A stretch of 64,000 bases of DNA, taken from contig NZ_NRIR01000001.1 of NCBI RefSeq assembly GCF_002282855.1, positions 434,001 through 498,000 of the forward strand, given 5' to 3'. This stretch comes from Paraferrimonas sedimenticola (GTDB lineage Bacteria; Pseudomonadota; Gammaproteobacteria; Enterobacterales; Shewanellaceae). Both the position numbers and the translations under genes were made by a program. Positions 16,675 to 25,919 of the stretch are shown here, one piece after another (position 1 is the first letter of the stretch; each line of letters starts with the position of its first letter). The notes under the pieces are model-generated. The model saw only the letters and a list, made by a program, of their open reading frames with translations. It was not told the origin of the DNA and made no database searches.

Positions 16675-17076
16675 ATGTTCAAGAAAAATAAACCCGCGCA
16701 ACTTACCTATTTGGCCCAAGGTTGCCAAGTCGACGGTCAACTGGCATTCGATGGCAACACACTTATCGGCGGCAAAGTCAGCGGCCAGGTCCAATCCTCT
16801 GCCGACATTGAAGTCGAGAATAGCGGCGAGCTTAGCGGCCAAATTCAATGCCAAACTCTAAAGATCTCAGGAAAAGTTGAAGGCTCAGTTCACTGCCAAC
16901 AACTGGTTATCGACCAAACCGGCACCCTAGATGGCGAAGTCTACTGCGAGACCATCGAAATCTACCAAGGCGGCCAGTTCATCGGCCACCGCGTCAAGCA
17001 AGCACCGAACTGGGTAGCCGCACCTCAAGTCGAAGAAGATATCGACACCACAGAAATTAGCGCGGAACCCGCCTAA
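16675..17076 (+). CDS. Bactofilin (polymer-forming cytoskeletal protein)
   Basis: 133 residues from ATG 16675 (M-F-K-K-N-K), preferred over an upstream in-frame codon because family members begin this way. The core shows the bactofilin repeat pattern, with G-x-x-V-x-G-x-x-x-x-x-G at 6-12 residue spacing (I-G-G-K-V-S-G-Q-V-Q-S-S; S-G-E-L-S-G-Q-I-Q-C; S-G-K-V-E-G-S-V-H-C; T-G-T-L-D-G-E-V-Y-C), forming a right-handed beta-helix that self-assembles without nucleotide. The N- and C-terminal tails are unstructured and acidic at the end. It stands alone with its own terminator at 17176-17207. Confidence 0.9.
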   Translation: MFKKNKPAQLTYLAQGCQVDGQLAFDGNTLIGGKVSGQVQSSADIEVENSGELSGQIQCQTLKISGKVEGSVHCQQLVIDQTGTLDGEVYCETIEIYQGGQFIGHRVKQAPNWVAAPQVEEDIDTTEISAEPA

Positions 17077-17086
17077 AGTACTACTC

Positions 17087-17129
17087 TGTGGATAAAAGTC
17101 CGCAAAACCACCCTAGGGGACAGTCCCCT
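17087..17129 (+). repeat. DnaA-box/GGGGACAGTCCCC element, solo copy
   Basis: TGTGGATAA at 17087 and AGGGGACAGTCCCCT at 17115-17129, 28 bp start to start. Two more TGTGGATAAA copies follow at 17184 and 17216 without a palindrome. This is a single-palindrome, perhaps decayed, copy of the dispersed element seen at five other loci in the window. Confidence 0.85.
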
Positions 17130-17175
17130 GTGGGTAGGCTGTGGGCTTTTTTTGTGGCTAAAATTCAGTGAGTTG

Positions 17176-17207
17176 GCGCGCGCTGTGGATAAATTGCGCG
17201 CTTTTTT
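17176..17207 (+). terminator. Terminator of the bactofilin gene with DnaA-box loop
   Basis: GCGCGC arms (17178-17183 and 17196-17201) flank TGTGGATAAATT and are followed by a T run (17202-17207). The loop is one of the TGTGGATAA copies, so the repeat may have been adapted as a terminator. Confidence 0.7.
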
Positions 17208-17260
17208 GGGGTGGGTGTGGATAAACCTAAGGTGAGGTTGCTGCTTGTGAGTTGCTTGGT

Positions 17261-18109
17261 TTACTCGGATTTCGGCAGCTTGTTTGGGTTTAGGTAGGCG
17301 ACGAATTCTGGGTTTAGCAGGCTGTCGCTTTGGTTGTAGCCCAGCGGATGGCTTGGATTCTTATGCTCATCTAGCACTCGTACCTGTCCACCACAGGCAC
17401 CCACCACCGCTTGGCCGGCGGCAATGTCCCACTCACTGGTTGGCCCGAGTCGAGGATACAGGTCTCCCTGACCATCGGTCAGATAACAAAGCTTCAAAGA
17501 GCTGCCCACGGGTACTGACACTGGATTGGTCAAACGCTCTAGATAGGCGCTCAAGGCCGGTGATGGATGGGAGCGACTGGATAAGACTCGAGTCTCACTC
17601 GGCACGTCTGCGGTCTGCGGCAGTGACAGCGACTCGCCGCTGGCTAGCACTTTATAGGCGCTAACGCTCTCTGCTCCGCAGTAACTCAAGCCAAGGGCTG
17701 GCGCATAAACCACACCCAGTACTGGGGCTTGGGCTTGAATCAGCGCGATGTTCACGGTGAACTCACCGTTGCCGTGGATGAACTCTTTGGTGCCATCGAG
17801 TGGGTCAATTAGCCAGTATTGGTACCATTGCGAGCGCTCGCCCCAAGGCACCTGGTGCTCGTCCTCTTCGGACAAAATCGGCACCGATGGCGTGAGCTCC
17901 ATCAGCCCGTCGACTATCACCTGATGGGCCGCTTTGTCGGCGGCAGTCACTGGAGTGGCATCGCCTTTGACTTGCACACCCATGGCGTTGGCATCGCCGT
18001 AATAGCCCATCGCCGCTTCGCCGGCTTTTTGCGCCAGCAGACGAATCGACTCTAACAGCGCTTTGCTCAATACCAGTGGCGCTTGTGCTTTATGGTCCAT
18101 GCCACTCAT
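17261..18109 (-). CDS. cysQ: 3'(2'),5'-bisphosphate nucleotidase CysQ
   Basis: 282 residues, slightly longer than E. coli CysQ (246). Inositol-monophosphatase-fold metal motifs: S-E-E-D-E-H (about 99-104), D-P-L-D-G-T-K-E-F (about 121-129) and E-W-D-I-A-A-G (about 232-238). It hydrolyses PAP (3'-phosphoadenosine 5'-phosphate) to AMP, clearing a by-product of sulfate assimilation. Its ATG follows directly on the stop of a 21-codon mini-ORF whose first codons resemble cysQ itself; upstream lies radA in the same direction. Confidence 0.92.
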   Translation of the reverse strand: MSGMDHKAQAPLVLSKALLESIRLLAQKAGEAAMGYYGDANAMGVQVKGDATPVTAADKAAHQVIVDGLMELTPSVPILSEEDEHQVPWGERSQWYQYWLIDPLDGTKEFIHGNGEFTVNIALIQAQAPVLGVVYAPALGLSYCGAESVSAYKVLASGESLSLPQTADVPSETRVLSSRSHPSPALSAYLERLTNPVSVPVGSSLKLCYLTDGQGDLYPRLGPTSEWDIAAGQAVVGACGGQVRVLDEHKNPSHPLGYNQSDSLLNPEFVAYLNPNKLPKSE

Positions 18110-18175
18110 TTATAGAGCCTCCAGTGCTTGCTTCAAGGCCTGCAGTGCCCGCGCTTTAGTGTCAATATCACTCAT
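18110..18175 (-). CDS. 21-codon mini-ORF 2 at the radA-cysQ junction
   Basis: Reads M-S-D-I-D-T-K-A-R-A-L-Q-A-L-K-Q-A-L-E-A-L then TAA, with the cysQ ATG immediately following. It is a diverged copy of mini-ORF 1. The front half resembles the cysQ start (M-S-G-M-D-H-K-A-Q-A-P) and the end matches the radA C-terminus (S-Q-A-L-E-A-L). It looks like a tandem duplication of the radA-end/cysQ-start junction; whether a peptide is made is unknown. Confidence 0.5.
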   Translation of the reverse strand: MSDIDTKARALQALKQALEAL

Positions 18176-18241
18176 CTACAGCGCCTCCAGTGCTTGCTTC
18201 AAGGCCTGCGGTGCCTGTGCTCTAGGGTCCATGCCGCTCAT
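18176..18241 (-). CDS. 21-codon mini-ORF 1 at the radA-cysQ junction
   Basis: Reads M-S-G-M-D-P-R-A-Q-A-P-Q-A-L-K-Q-A-L-E-A-L then TAG. It starts directly after the radA TAA and ends directly before mini-ORF 2. The unit is exactly 66 bp, so reading phase and stop-start contacts are preserved in both copies. A 20-bp core (GTGCTTGCTTCAAGGCCTGC on the plus strand) is identical in the two units. Confidence 0.5.
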   Translation of the reverse strand: MSGMDPRAQAPQALKQALEAL

Positions 18242-19609
18242 TTACAGTGCCTCTAACGCTTGGCTAAGATGGGTTACAGGGATCACTTCCATCCCGTCAA
18301 TCGGCTTTTTCGGCACGTTGGCCTTAGGCACAATCGCGCGAGTAAAGCCGTGCTTGGCAGCTTCAATTAGACGCTCTTGGCCGTTGCCCACAGGGCGAAT
18401 TTCACCCGACAAACCTACCTCGCCAAAGGCCACCAAGTCGCGCTGCAATACACGGTCCTTAAAGCTTGAGACCATGGCCAGCAACAAGGCTAAGTCCGCA
18501 CCGGTTTCAGCGACGCGCACTCCACCAACCACGTTAGCGAACACGTCTTGGTCTGACATCATCAAACCACCGTGACGGTGCAATACCGCTAGCAAGAGGT
18601 TCAAGCGGTTACCATCAAGACCTACCGCCACCCGGCGTGGATTCGACAGTGGTGAGTGATCCACCAAGGCCTGCAACTCCACCAGCAAGGGCCGAGTGCC
18701 TTCCCACAGCACCATCACCACGGTACCCGCGGCTTGCTCGGTCGCGCGGGACAAGAAAATCGCCGAGGGGTTGGCCACTTCTTTAAGGCCGGATTCGGTC
18801 ATGCCAAACACTCCAAGCTCGTTAACCGCACCAAAGCGGTTTTTGTGCGAGCGCAGAGTGCGAAAACGATTGTCCGCATCACCATCAAGCAGTACCGAAC
18901 AGTCGATACAGTGCTCCAACACCTTAGGACCCGCCAAGGTGCCGTCTTTGGTGACGTGCCCCACCAGAATCACCGCGATGTTGTTTTGCTTGGCAAACCG
19001 CGTCAGCGCAGCGGCAGACTCACGCACCTGAGGCACGCTGCCAGGCGCCGATTGAATGTCCGCCATGTGCATCACCTGAATCGAGTCGATCACCATGATT
19101 TTTGGCTTCTCGATTTGCGCAATTTCAATGATGCGCTCAACACTGGTTTCCGAGAGCATTTTTAAGCGTTGGGTCGGCAAATTTAGACGGTGGGCGCGCA
19201 TCGCCACCTGTTGCAAGGACTCCTCGCCGGTAACGTACAAAGCACCCATGGTCTCGGCCAGCGCACACAAGGTTTGCAGCAGAAGTGTGGACTTACCCGC
19301 CCCTGGGCTGCCACCAATCAAAATCGCTGAACCTGGTACTATGCCGCCGCCCAGAACACGGTCGAGCTCTTTAAAGCTCGAGCTAATTCGAGGTACTTCG
19401 CTTAAATCGATTTGGTCTAAAGTCTTTACCTGATTGTCCGCCGCTCCGGCGTAACCGCTAAACTGCGCGCCGCGGCCCGTAGGCGTGGCCGAGCTCAACC
19501 GCACTTCTGAAATGGTATTCCATTCGCCACAAGCGCTGCACTGGCCTTGCCAGCGGGGAAAATCGGCACCACATTCGGTGCACACATAAGCGGTCTGTTT
19601 TTTTGCCAT
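18242..19609 (-). CDS. radA: DNA repair protein RadA (Sms)
   Basis: 455 residues (E. coli 460). Order: N-terminal zinc finger C-T-E-C-G...C-S-A-C-G (about 10-31), RecA-like ATPase with Walker A G-G-S-P-G-A-G-K-S-T (about 98-107), the RadA-specific K-N-R-F-G (about 256-260), and a Lon-protease-like C-terminal domain (about 290-455) with G-E-V-G-L-S-G-E-I-R-P-V. It extends branched intermediates during recombination. It is followed by two mini-ORFs and cysQ. The C-terminus S-Q-A-L-E-A-L is the sequence copied into the mini-ORFs. Confidence 0.96.
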   Translation of the reverse strand: MAKKQTAYVCTECGADFPRWQGQCSACGEWNTISEVRLSSATPTGRGAQFSGYAGAADNQVKTLDQIDLSEVPRISSSFKELDRVLGGGIVPGSAILIGGSPGAGKSTLLLQTLCALAETMGALYVTGEESLQQVAMRAHRLNLPTQRLKMLSETSVERIIEIAQIEKPKIMVIDSIQVMHMADIQSAPGSVPQVRESAAALTRFAKQNNIAVILVGHVTKDGTLAGPKVLEHCIDCSVLLDGDADNRFRTLRSHKNRFGAVNELGVFGMTESGLKEVANPSAIFLSRATEQAAGTVVMVLWEGTRPLLVELQALVDHSPLSNPRRVAVGLDGNRLNLLLAVLHRHGGLMMSDQDVFANVVGGVRVAETGADLALLLAMVSSFKDRVLQRDLVAFGEVGLSGEIRPVGNGQERLIEAAKHGFTRAIVPKANVPKKPIDGMEVIPVTHLSQALEAL

Positions 19610-19768
19610 ATCAACGGATTCGTGTTGTTATAAGACTTAGGTTGTCTGGGTGTTGTCTAAGCGCTGAATCCCTGCCAATTCGGGCTTCAGAACTGCTGTT
19701 TTTGGCCGACAAAGGAATATGGACGGCACGCGGGAATTGCTCCGCGGCTCTACTATAACGAACAATCT

Positions 19769-22114
19769 ATGAGTCTTGAACAACAACGACCGCTAATTGA
19801 ACAACTTAAAGTCCTTTTGGTTGAGGAGGACTTTGACCACAAGTTCGAACAACTCACTCTGGGCGAGTCCAGCGCTAATCGCTTCCTGCTTAAAATGGAG
19901 CTCAAGCGTTTAAACGAACCCTGCCAACGTCGCCTCGATTTTCGCGAGCACTACAAGTGCCAACCGATCAAGGTGGGCAACCTAGTGCACTTCATCGACA
20001 AAGCGCTGGTGGGCGCGTTCAACGAACAACTGCATATTTTTGGCGGTCGCTACACGGTTGGCGTCTATGAGAGCCTCACCGCGCTGGATAAGAACCGTCT
20101 CGACTCCGCGCATCTCGAACCCTCAGAAGAGGTCGACCCTAGTCAGTTAGCGCAGGCCTTGGTGCTGGGCAACTACATTCAGCGTCAAGAAGTTCGCATG
20201 AACTTCTCAATCAAAGCGCAGGCCTGGCAAAATCCGCTGCAACGCATGGAAGTGGTCACTTCTGATTTGTCGGTGAATGGTGCCCGCGTGCGCTTATCCG
20301 GTCACATTAAAATCGACGCAGCCAAGCCACTGTTTTTGCGCCTGACTGGAATTCCCAAAGAGCTCAAATCCAGCATTAGCGAACTCAAACTCGGTGTGGA
20401 ATATCGCATCGCCGGCATCGAAGGCGAAGCCCAGTATCAATGGCTGCGGCTAGCCCGCGTGGGCGGCGGTCAAGAGTACAGCGAGTGGTTGCAGCAAATC
20501 ATTGATAACCACAAATCCAAGTACAAGGTCGACGTCAACGAGGTGCTGCTAGCCACGTCCAGCTTCGCGTACGAGACTCAATACTTACCGCGACTGCAAT
20601 GCCTGCCTTTGTTTGGCGATAATCAAGGCATTCAATTTGGCCTGAGTAGCCGCGACAACCAAGACGCGTATGCCTACTTTGACGATCTGCAAAAACGCAG
20701 CCAATTGGCTAAAGTGCTGACCAAGCCTCGCATAGATCTCGCCATGCGCAACCCCAATACCGAGCACAAATTGTTGTACAGCTTTGTGTACCGCGCCAAC
20801 GGCCGCCAGTCGCGTTATGCCGCCACCCTAGCTGAGCTTAATCGCAGCGGTTTAAAGCAGCTGTTTTTCAGCTTTGGCAGTCAGTTGGCCAGCTGGCGCA
20901 TTTGGCAATTGGACGCCACCGAACTGGGCGGCAAACAGGCGCTGCACGATTACTGCTTGCCTGGCGAAGAGCAGCCCTTGCCGCTGAAAACTCGTGAAAC
21001 CCTCAACCAGCTCAAGTACCTGCTGCGCTTAGACGATGTAACTAGCGAAGCCGGTAAGCTTTGCTATCAAGCCAAGCGCTCTGAGCAAGACCCGAATTTG
21101 CTGCAGCAGTTTCGAGTCGATGACAGCGACGATAAACCGATAAAGCTGCTGGCGGTAAGCTGGCATGACCGTCGCCAAGAAAAGCGCTTTGCGCTGCAAA
21201 CTTTGGTGGAAGTCTCTCAAGGCAGTCAAAGCTTTATGGCGTTAAGTGAGGACATCTCAGCCTCGGGCATTAAACTCAGATTTAAAGACGCGCCAGCGCT
21301 TGATAAAACCAAGCCGGTGGCCCTGAGTTATCCCAAACTGCAAAAGCTGGCGGGCAGCAACAAGCTCGCGAAGATCCCCTATCAGCTGCTATCGCAGCGC
21401 AGCGAAGGGGTTATTGGTCACTTTAAGGCTTTGCATCAGTACGACAAGGGCCAAAACTTGGCGTTCTTAGCTAAGCTACTGACCCACAACCAAGACAAGC
21501 TGACCTCGCTCAACGAGCGCCCCGATGGCGAAACCGAATTGACCGAAGGCCTTAAGAACCTGTTCTTACAACAGCTTAATTCGGTGCCCTTCTTCTTCCA
21601 CAAACGCGGGCACAAGGCTCAGGCCGACTTGGTGTGTCGCAGCTTAAAACACAACCGCGTGCTCGACTGGCTGCAGCTAGGCTCATCTGTATCCGGGCGT
21701 TATCACTTACAGCAACTGGCCAGTGAGCCAGAGCTGGCTCAACTGCTGCAAGGCCCGCTGACCAAGGCGCTGTCGACTGAAGCGATGACGGCCTACGAGC
21801 TGCTGATTCAGATTAAGGTCAAGCCCTCGGGTGGCTACCAATGCCAGTTGCACCCGATTACCGGCTTGTCGATCTCTGAGCAGCAAGTGCTTATCAACAA
21901 AATTCAGGCCAAAGGGCGCATGATGGCGATTCGCGTCGCTCGAGGAAGGGTTGATGCGATTAACTTTGAACGCATCGAAGCTGAAATGAATTACCTGACT
22001 ATCCACTCAGTGGGCAAGGCCAAACAGCTCGAAAAAGAACTGCGTTCCACCTTGGCCATAGGAGAGATTTTGGACATCAGCGCCGAGATGTTGCAGCGCC
22101 ACAGCAAAGACTAG
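19769..22114 (+). CDS. Large protein with two PilZ domains
   Basis: 781 residues, cytoplasmic, with no signal peptide. The first PilZ-like region has R-Q-E-V-R near 152 and D-L-S-V-N-G-A-R at about 166; the second has R-R-Q-E-K-R-F near 467 and D-I-S-A-S-G-I-K at about 494. Both fit the R-x3-R and D/N-x-S-x-x-G cyclic-di-GMP-binding pattern. The remainder is a helical, family-specific scaffold. Similar long PilZ proteins lie next to radA and serB in Shewanella-type genomes. A c-di-GMP effector role is inferred; the output is unknown. It is divergent from radA. Confidence 0.85.
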   Translation: MSLEQQRPLIEQLKVLLVEEDFDHKFEQLTLGESSANRFLLKMELKRLNEPCQRRLDFREHYKCQPIKVGNLVHFIDKALVGAFNEQLHIFGGRYTVGVYESLTALDKNRLDSAHLEPSEEVDPSQLAQALVLGNYIQRQEVRMNFSIKAQAWQNPLQRMEVVTSDLSVNGARVRLSGHIKIDAAKPLFLRLTGIPKELKSSISELKLGVEYRIAGIEGEAQYQWLRLARVGGGQEYSEWLQQIIDNHKSKYKVDVNEVLLATSSFAYETQYLPRLQCLPLFGDNQGIQFGLSSRDNQDAYAYFDDLQKRSQLAKVLTKPRIDLAMRNPNTEHKLLYSFVYRANGRQSRYAATLAELNRSGLKQLFFSFGSQLASWRIWQLDATELGGKQALHDYCLPGEEQPLPLKTRETLNQLKYLLRLDDVTSEAGKLCYQAKRSEQDPNLLQQFRVDDSDDKPIKLLAVSWHDRRQEKRFALQTLVEVSQGSQSFMALSEDISASGIKLRFKDAPALDKTKPVALSYPKLQKLAGSNKLAKIPYQLLSQRSEGVIGHFKALHQYDKGQNLAFLAKLLTHNQDKLTSLNERPDGETELTEGLKNLFLQQLNSVPFFFHKRGHKAQADLVCRSLKHNRVLDWLQLGSSVSGRYHLQQLASEPELAQLLQGPLTKALSTEAMTAYELLIQIKVKPSGGYQCQLHPITGLSISEQQVLINKIQAKGRMMAIRVARGRVDAINFERIEAEMNYLTIHSVGKAKQLEKELRSTLAIGEILDISAEMLQRHSKD

Positions 22115-22169
22115 CGAGCGTTAGCTAACGCCAGCAATGTAGCTTCGTTAGCTAGCTCAAGGGGCAAGC

Positions 22170-23132
22170 CTAGTTGCTTTGGGGGGCAAAGGCTAAATTT
22201 GCGGCCTCTAGCAACAGGGGCAGCGAATCCAACCCCAAGCGCGCCACAGAAGCGTTCGCCGCTTCCACCAATTTCGGCTTGGCGTGATAAGCCACGCCCA
22301 GCTGAGCCGCCTGGATCATTTGAATGTCATTAGCTCCATCGCCGATGGCAATGCTTTGAGTGGGCTCGATACCCCAGCGCTGGCACAAGCCGCTTAGCTG
22401 AGTGGCCTTGTACTCGGCATCCACCACCACCCCAGACACACTGCCTAACAGCTTGCCCTCAGCCATATCCAGAGTGTTGGCCATGGCATCATCCAACCCC
22501 ACCTGCTTTTTGAGCTGCTCAACAAAGGGCATAAAGCCACCAGAGACCACAGCCAATTTCCAGCCGTGCGCTTTGAGTCTGGCCACCATGGCCTCAATAC
22601 CCGGCATCAGCGGCAACTCAGCGCACAATTGGTCAATATAGTCGGTGCTGGCCCCTTCGAGTTTGGCCACGCGAGCGCGCAGGCTTTGCTCAAAGTCCAA
22701 CTCGCCACGCATTGCCGCCGCGGTCACGCTGGCCACCGCCTCGCCTACTCCAGCTAAGGCCGCCAACTCGTCGATGCATTCGATAGTGATCGCGGTAGAG
22801 TCCATGTCCATTAACAACAATCCAGGCTCGCTTAACTTGGGCCAGTTGGCGTCTAACTCAACGACTTCCAGCGCTAGCCCTAGGCCATTGAGCTTGTGCG
22901 CATCAAGCTTGGCATCGCTCGCTCCGCTAACTAACCAGCCGTACGCTTGACCGCATGGCGTCAACTCTCGATAGCCCCAATCACCGCTAAAGCATTGATT
23001 TAGTGCATCCTCTAACTGAGTTTGAGACAGCTTGGCATCGGCCAATAGCGCCCAACGAGCACCCGCATGCTGGCTGTGAGATAGAGTTGAGAATAGCGCA
23101 CTAGCGATAGAACTAAGCTGAAAATGGGTCAC
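22170..23132 (-). CDS. serB: Phosphoserine phosphatase SerB
   Basis: 320 residues (E. coli 322), from a GTG start. The HAD motifs are clear: D-M-D-S-T (D109 nucleophile, D111 acid/base), S-G-G-F-M-P-F (motif II), and G-D-G-A-N-D-I-Q-M (motif IV). The N-terminal 90 residues are an ACT-like regulatory domain as in other gammaproteobacterial SerB. It catalyses the last step of serine synthesis. It is divergent from the ytjB-like gene, the same arrangement as in E. coli. Confidence 0.95.
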   Translation of the reverse strand: MTHFQLSSIASALFSTLSHSQHAGARWALLADAKLSQTQLEDALNQCFSGDWGYRELTPCGQAYGWLVSGASDAKLDAHKLNGLGLALEVVELDANWPKLSEPGLLLMDMDSTAITIECIDELAALAGVGEAVASVTAAAMRGELDFEQSLRARVAKLEGASTDYIDQLCAELPLMPGIEAMVARLKAHGWKLAVVSGGFMPFVEQLKKQVGLDDAMANTLDMAEGKLLGSVSGVVVDAEYKATQLSGLCQRWGIEPTQSIAIGDGANDIQMIQAAQLGVAYHAKPKLVEAANASVARLGLDSLPLLLEAANLAFAPQSN

Positions 23133-23215
23133 TACGGCTGCCTGTTAGTCTTTCTAAAAGTTCTTTATTATAGGGATAGTGCGCTTAAATAAAACAGTCA
23201 CTTACGGAGTTGTTC

Positions 23216-23878
23216 TTGAAGGATTTTGCTCGTCAATTCGCTCGCTACCGACTGTGGCAACTACTACTCGTGGGCTTACTGAGCCTATTGCTGCTAGAGC
23301 TGTGGCAACAAAGCCTGAATCAAGGATATCGCCTGCTCGACGAGCAAGGGCGCAAACTCTCGCGCCAATTGGCCCAGCAAACCGCGTTGGCCTTCTCCTC
23401 TACTCTAGCCCTTGACGATCACGAACAGGCCGAGTTACAGGCGCAACGGCTAATGTCCAACCCGGCGTTGCAAGCAATTAGCGTGTTCAACCGCCACGGC
23501 GAGCAAATAGCTTTTGAACACAGATTTGAAATTTCCGCGGGCTTGCAAGGCTTTGAGCGACAGCAAGCCATCGCCAAGCTACTGGCAAAGCACTTGCCTG
23601 TAATTGAGCCGGTGCGCCACGCTAACCAAGGAGATGTGGGCTACGTGCGATTGCGCATGAACCCAGAGCATCACGTGCAAAACTTATCCGCCGCTTACTT
23701 GGCTCAGGCGGAACTGCTGCCTATCGCCTTATTGTTATCACTTGTTATTGGATTCTTGCTGGCGCGAATGCTTAGCGTTAAACGTTGGCAAGCTCGCAGC
23801 GACAATGGTTCTTTCGAGGATGAGCCCCAAGAAGAGACAAAAGAAGAGGCAAAAGAAAAGGGTCAAGAAAAAGCATAA
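23216..23878 (+). CDS. AhpA/YtjB-family membrane protein
   Basis: 220 residues if started at TTG 23216, which has GGAG six bases upstream; a TTG at 23210 is too close to that site. One N-terminal membrane segment (about 13-32), a periplasmic helical domain, and a second membrane segment near 165-185 are followed by an E/K-rich cytoplasmic tail (D-E-P-Q-E-E-T-K-E-E-A-K-E-K). This matches the SMP/YtjB group found divergent from serB in enterics and Shewanella. The function is not established. Confidence 0.8.
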   Translation: MKDFARQFARYRLWQLLLVGLLSLLLLELWQQSLNQGYRLLDEQGRKLSRQLAQQTALAFSSTLALDDHEQAELQAQRLMSNPALQAISVFNRHGEQIAFEHRFEISAGLQGFERQQAIAKLLAKHLPVIEPVRHANQGDVGYVRLRMNPEHHVQNLSAAYLAQAELLPIALLLSLVIGFLLARMLSVKRWQARSDNGSFEDEPQEETKEEAKEKGQEKA

Positions 23879-23904
23879 AAAAAGGCCACGATAGGTTCGT
23901 GGCC
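23877..23904 (-). terminator. Terminator of the deo operon (possibly bidirectional)
   Basis: GGCCACGA (23884-23891) and TCGTGGCC (23897-23904) pair around a 5-nt loop, with an A run before the stem that reads as a T run on the minus strand. It lies between the convergent ends of the ytjB-like gene and deoD. Confidence 0.85.
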
Positions 23905-23947
23905 ACAATGCAGGGTTAACTCACTAAGCGGCGTCTCAACTTCGCGC

Positions 23948-24664
23948 TTAATCAGTGATGTTATGAACGGCGTCCAGAGTAATTTGGATCATCTCGTTGA
24001 AAGTATTTTGACGCTCATCGGCAGTGGTCTCTTCACCAGTGCGAATGTGATCCGATACGGTAACAACCGTCAGAGCCTTAGCACCGTACTCAGCAGCAAC
24101 GCCGTATAGGCCAGCGGCTTCCATCTCAACACCCAACACACCCATCTTCTCCATCACGTCGAACATCTCTGGATCTGGGGTGTAGAACAAGTCGGCAGAA
24201 AACAAGTTACCGATACGCACTGGCACGTTCGCGCCTTCGGCTGAATCGGCTACTGCGCGCAGCAGGGTGTAGTCAGCGATAGCAGCGAAGTCATGGCCTT
24301 TGAAGCGAGTACGGTTGGTCGACGAGTCAGTACAAGCACCCATGCCAATCAGCACGTCGCGTACTTTAACGTCTAGGCTTACCGCGCCACAGCTACCGAC
24401 ACGAATCAGGTTCTTCACACCGTACTCGGTGATCAATTCCTTGGCGTAGATTGAGCAAGATGGGATACCCATGCCAGAGCCCATAACCGATACGCGCTTA
24501 CCCTTGTAAGTGCCGGTGAAACCGAACATGTTACGCACGTCGGTCACTTGCTCAACCTTCTCCAAGAAAGTCTCAGCAATGTACTTGGCGCGCAACGGGT
24601 CACCTGGGAAAAGTACGGTTTCAGCGAAAGCGCCAGCTTTGGCGTTAATGTGTGGAGTTGCCAT
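23948..24664 (-). CDS. deoD: Purine-nucleoside phosphorylase DeoD-type
   Basis: 238 residues (E. coli 239), hexameric PNP type. Motifs: F-P-G-D-P-L-R-A-K (about 19-27), [10 protein letters not shown] (about 64-73), R-V-G-S-C-G-A-V (about 88-95), V-E-M-E-A-A-G-L-Y (about 178-186) and V-S-D-H-I (about 203). It phosphorolyses purine (deoxy)nucleosides to the base and (deoxy)ribose-1-phosphate, feeding DeoB and DeoC. It is the last gene of the deoCABD run, 23 bp after deoB. Confidence 0.96.
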   Translation of the reverse strand: MATPHINAKAGAFAETVLFPGDPLRAKYIAETFLEKVEQVTDVRNMFGFTGTYKGKRVSVMGSGMGIPSCSIYAKELITEYGVKNLIRVGSCGAVSLDVKVRDVLIGMGACTDSSTNRTRFKGHDFAAIADYTLLRAVADSAEGANVPVRIGNLFSADLFYTPDPEMFDVMEKMGVLGVEMEAAGLYGVAAEYGAKALTVVTVSDHIRTGEETTADERQNTFNEMIQITLDAVHNITD

Positions 24665-24687
24665 AAAAAATAATCCTTAAAATTCGT

Positions 24688-25902
24688 TTAGATGAAGGCG
24701 GTGCCGTATTGCATCGGCTCCAGCTCAAAATGTTTTGCAATGCTTTGGCCCATATCGGCAAAGCTTTCGCGACGGCCTAGCGAACCAGGCTCAAGTCCTG
24801 CGCCGGTGCAAATCACTGGCACGTGCTCGCGAGTGTGGTCTGAGCCCGGGAACGTCGGATCGCAACCGTGATCGGCAGTGATTATCAACAGGTCTTCGGG
24901 GCCAAGTAGCGCTAGCAACTCTGGCAGACGGTCGTCGAAGTACTCCAATGCTTTGGCGTATCCAGGTACATCGCGGCGATGGCCATAGTGGCTATCAAAA
25001 TCCACAAAGTTGGTGAAGACCAAAGAGCGATCACCGGCTTGTTTAATTTGCTCAAGCGTGGTGTCGAATAGCTTCTCAAGGCCGGAGGCTTTAACCGCTT
25101 TGGTGATGCCACAATTGGCGTAGATATCGGCAATCTTACCCACGCTAATTACCTCACCACCGGCGTCTTTGAGCTTATCCAGCACAGTGGCTGAAGGCGG
25201 CTCAACCGCTAAGTCTTTGCGATTGCCGGTGCGCTCAAAACTCTTTGCATCGGCGCCAACAAACGGACGAGCAATGACTCGGCCAATGTTGTAATCCGCT
25301 AGCTCTTCGCGAGCGATTGCACAAAGCTCGTATAAGCGCTCAAGACCAAAGGTCTCTTCGTGGGCCGCGATTTGGAACACGCTATCCACCGACGTATAGA
25401 AAATCGGCTGGCCGGTTTTCATGTGCTCTTCGCCGAGCTTCTCTAGGATCACAGTGCCTGAACTGTGGCAGTTACCCAAATAACCGTCTAAACCAGCGCG
25501 CTCTAAAATGCGGTCGGTCAGCTCTTTGGGGAAAGAGTTTTGCTTGTCTTCGAAATAGCCCCAGTCAAACAGCACAGGGACACCGGCCATTTCCCAGTGA
25601 CCCGATGGGGTGTCTTTACCAGAGCTAAGCTCGGCGGCATGACCAAAAGCACCGCTAGGCGCTTGCTCACGCTCAAAGCCCGCTGGCCACTCGCCTGTAC
25701 TTTCAAACGCGGCGTTGGCCAGTCCTAGCTTGGCCAAATTTGGCAGCTTTAGCGGGCCTTCGCGGCCTTCATTGGCGCGACCTTCAAAGCAGGCCTTAGC
25801 AATGCTGCCAAAGGTGTTTGCGCCAGTGTCGCCAAATTTCGGGGCGTCTTCGGTGGCTCCCAATCCAAAGGAGTCCATCATCAAGACTATGGTACGTTTC
25901 AT
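24688..25902 (-). CDS. deoB: Phosphopentomutase
   Basis: 404 residues (E. coli 407). Alkaline-phosphatase-superfamily metal motifs are visible: M-M-D-S-F-G-L-G-A near the N-terminus (D9), [10 protein letters not shown] (Thr nucleophile), and T-A-D-H-G-C-D-P-T with S-D-H-T-R-E-H near the C-terminus. It interconverts (deoxy)ribose-1- and 5-phosphate. It lies 17 bp downstream of deoA and 23 bp upstream of deoD in the operon. Confidence 0.96.
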   Translation of the reverse strand: MKRTIVLMMDSFGLGATEDAPKFGDTGANTFGSIAKACFEGRANEGREGPLKLPNLAKLGLANAAFESTGEWPAGFEREQAPSGAFGHAAELSSGKDTPSGHWEMAGVPVLFDWGYFEDKQNSFPKELTDRILERAGLDGYLGNCHSSGTVILEKLGEEHMKTGQPIFYTSVDSVFQIAAHEETFGLERLYELCAIAREELADYNIGRVIARPFVGADAKSFERTGNRKDLAVEPPSATVLDKLKDAGGEVISVGKIADIYANCGITKAVKASGLEKLFDTTLEQIKQAGDRSLVFTNFVDFDSHYGHRRDVPGYAKALEYFDDRLPELLALLGPEDLLIITADHGCDPTFPGSDHTREHVPVICTGAGLEPGSLGRRESFADMGQSIAKHFELEPMQYGTAFI

Positions 25903-25919
25903 AAATTTGTCCTTCTGCG

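Noticed and set aside
17087..17225. Cluster of three TGTGGATAA boxes as a replication origin
   Set aside because: No AT-rich unwinding region, no dnaA/dnaN/gidA neighbours, and the boxes belong to the dispersed repeat and to a terminator loop.
18063..18575. Plus-strand 170-residue frame across the radA-cysQ junction
   Set aside because: It is antisense to cysQ, the mini-ORFs and radA; its internal repeats merely mirror the 66-bp tandem units.
23177..23415. Plus-strand frame overlapping the ytjB-like gene start
   Set aside because: It is in another frame over the real gene, whose membrane topology and serB-divergent position are well supported.
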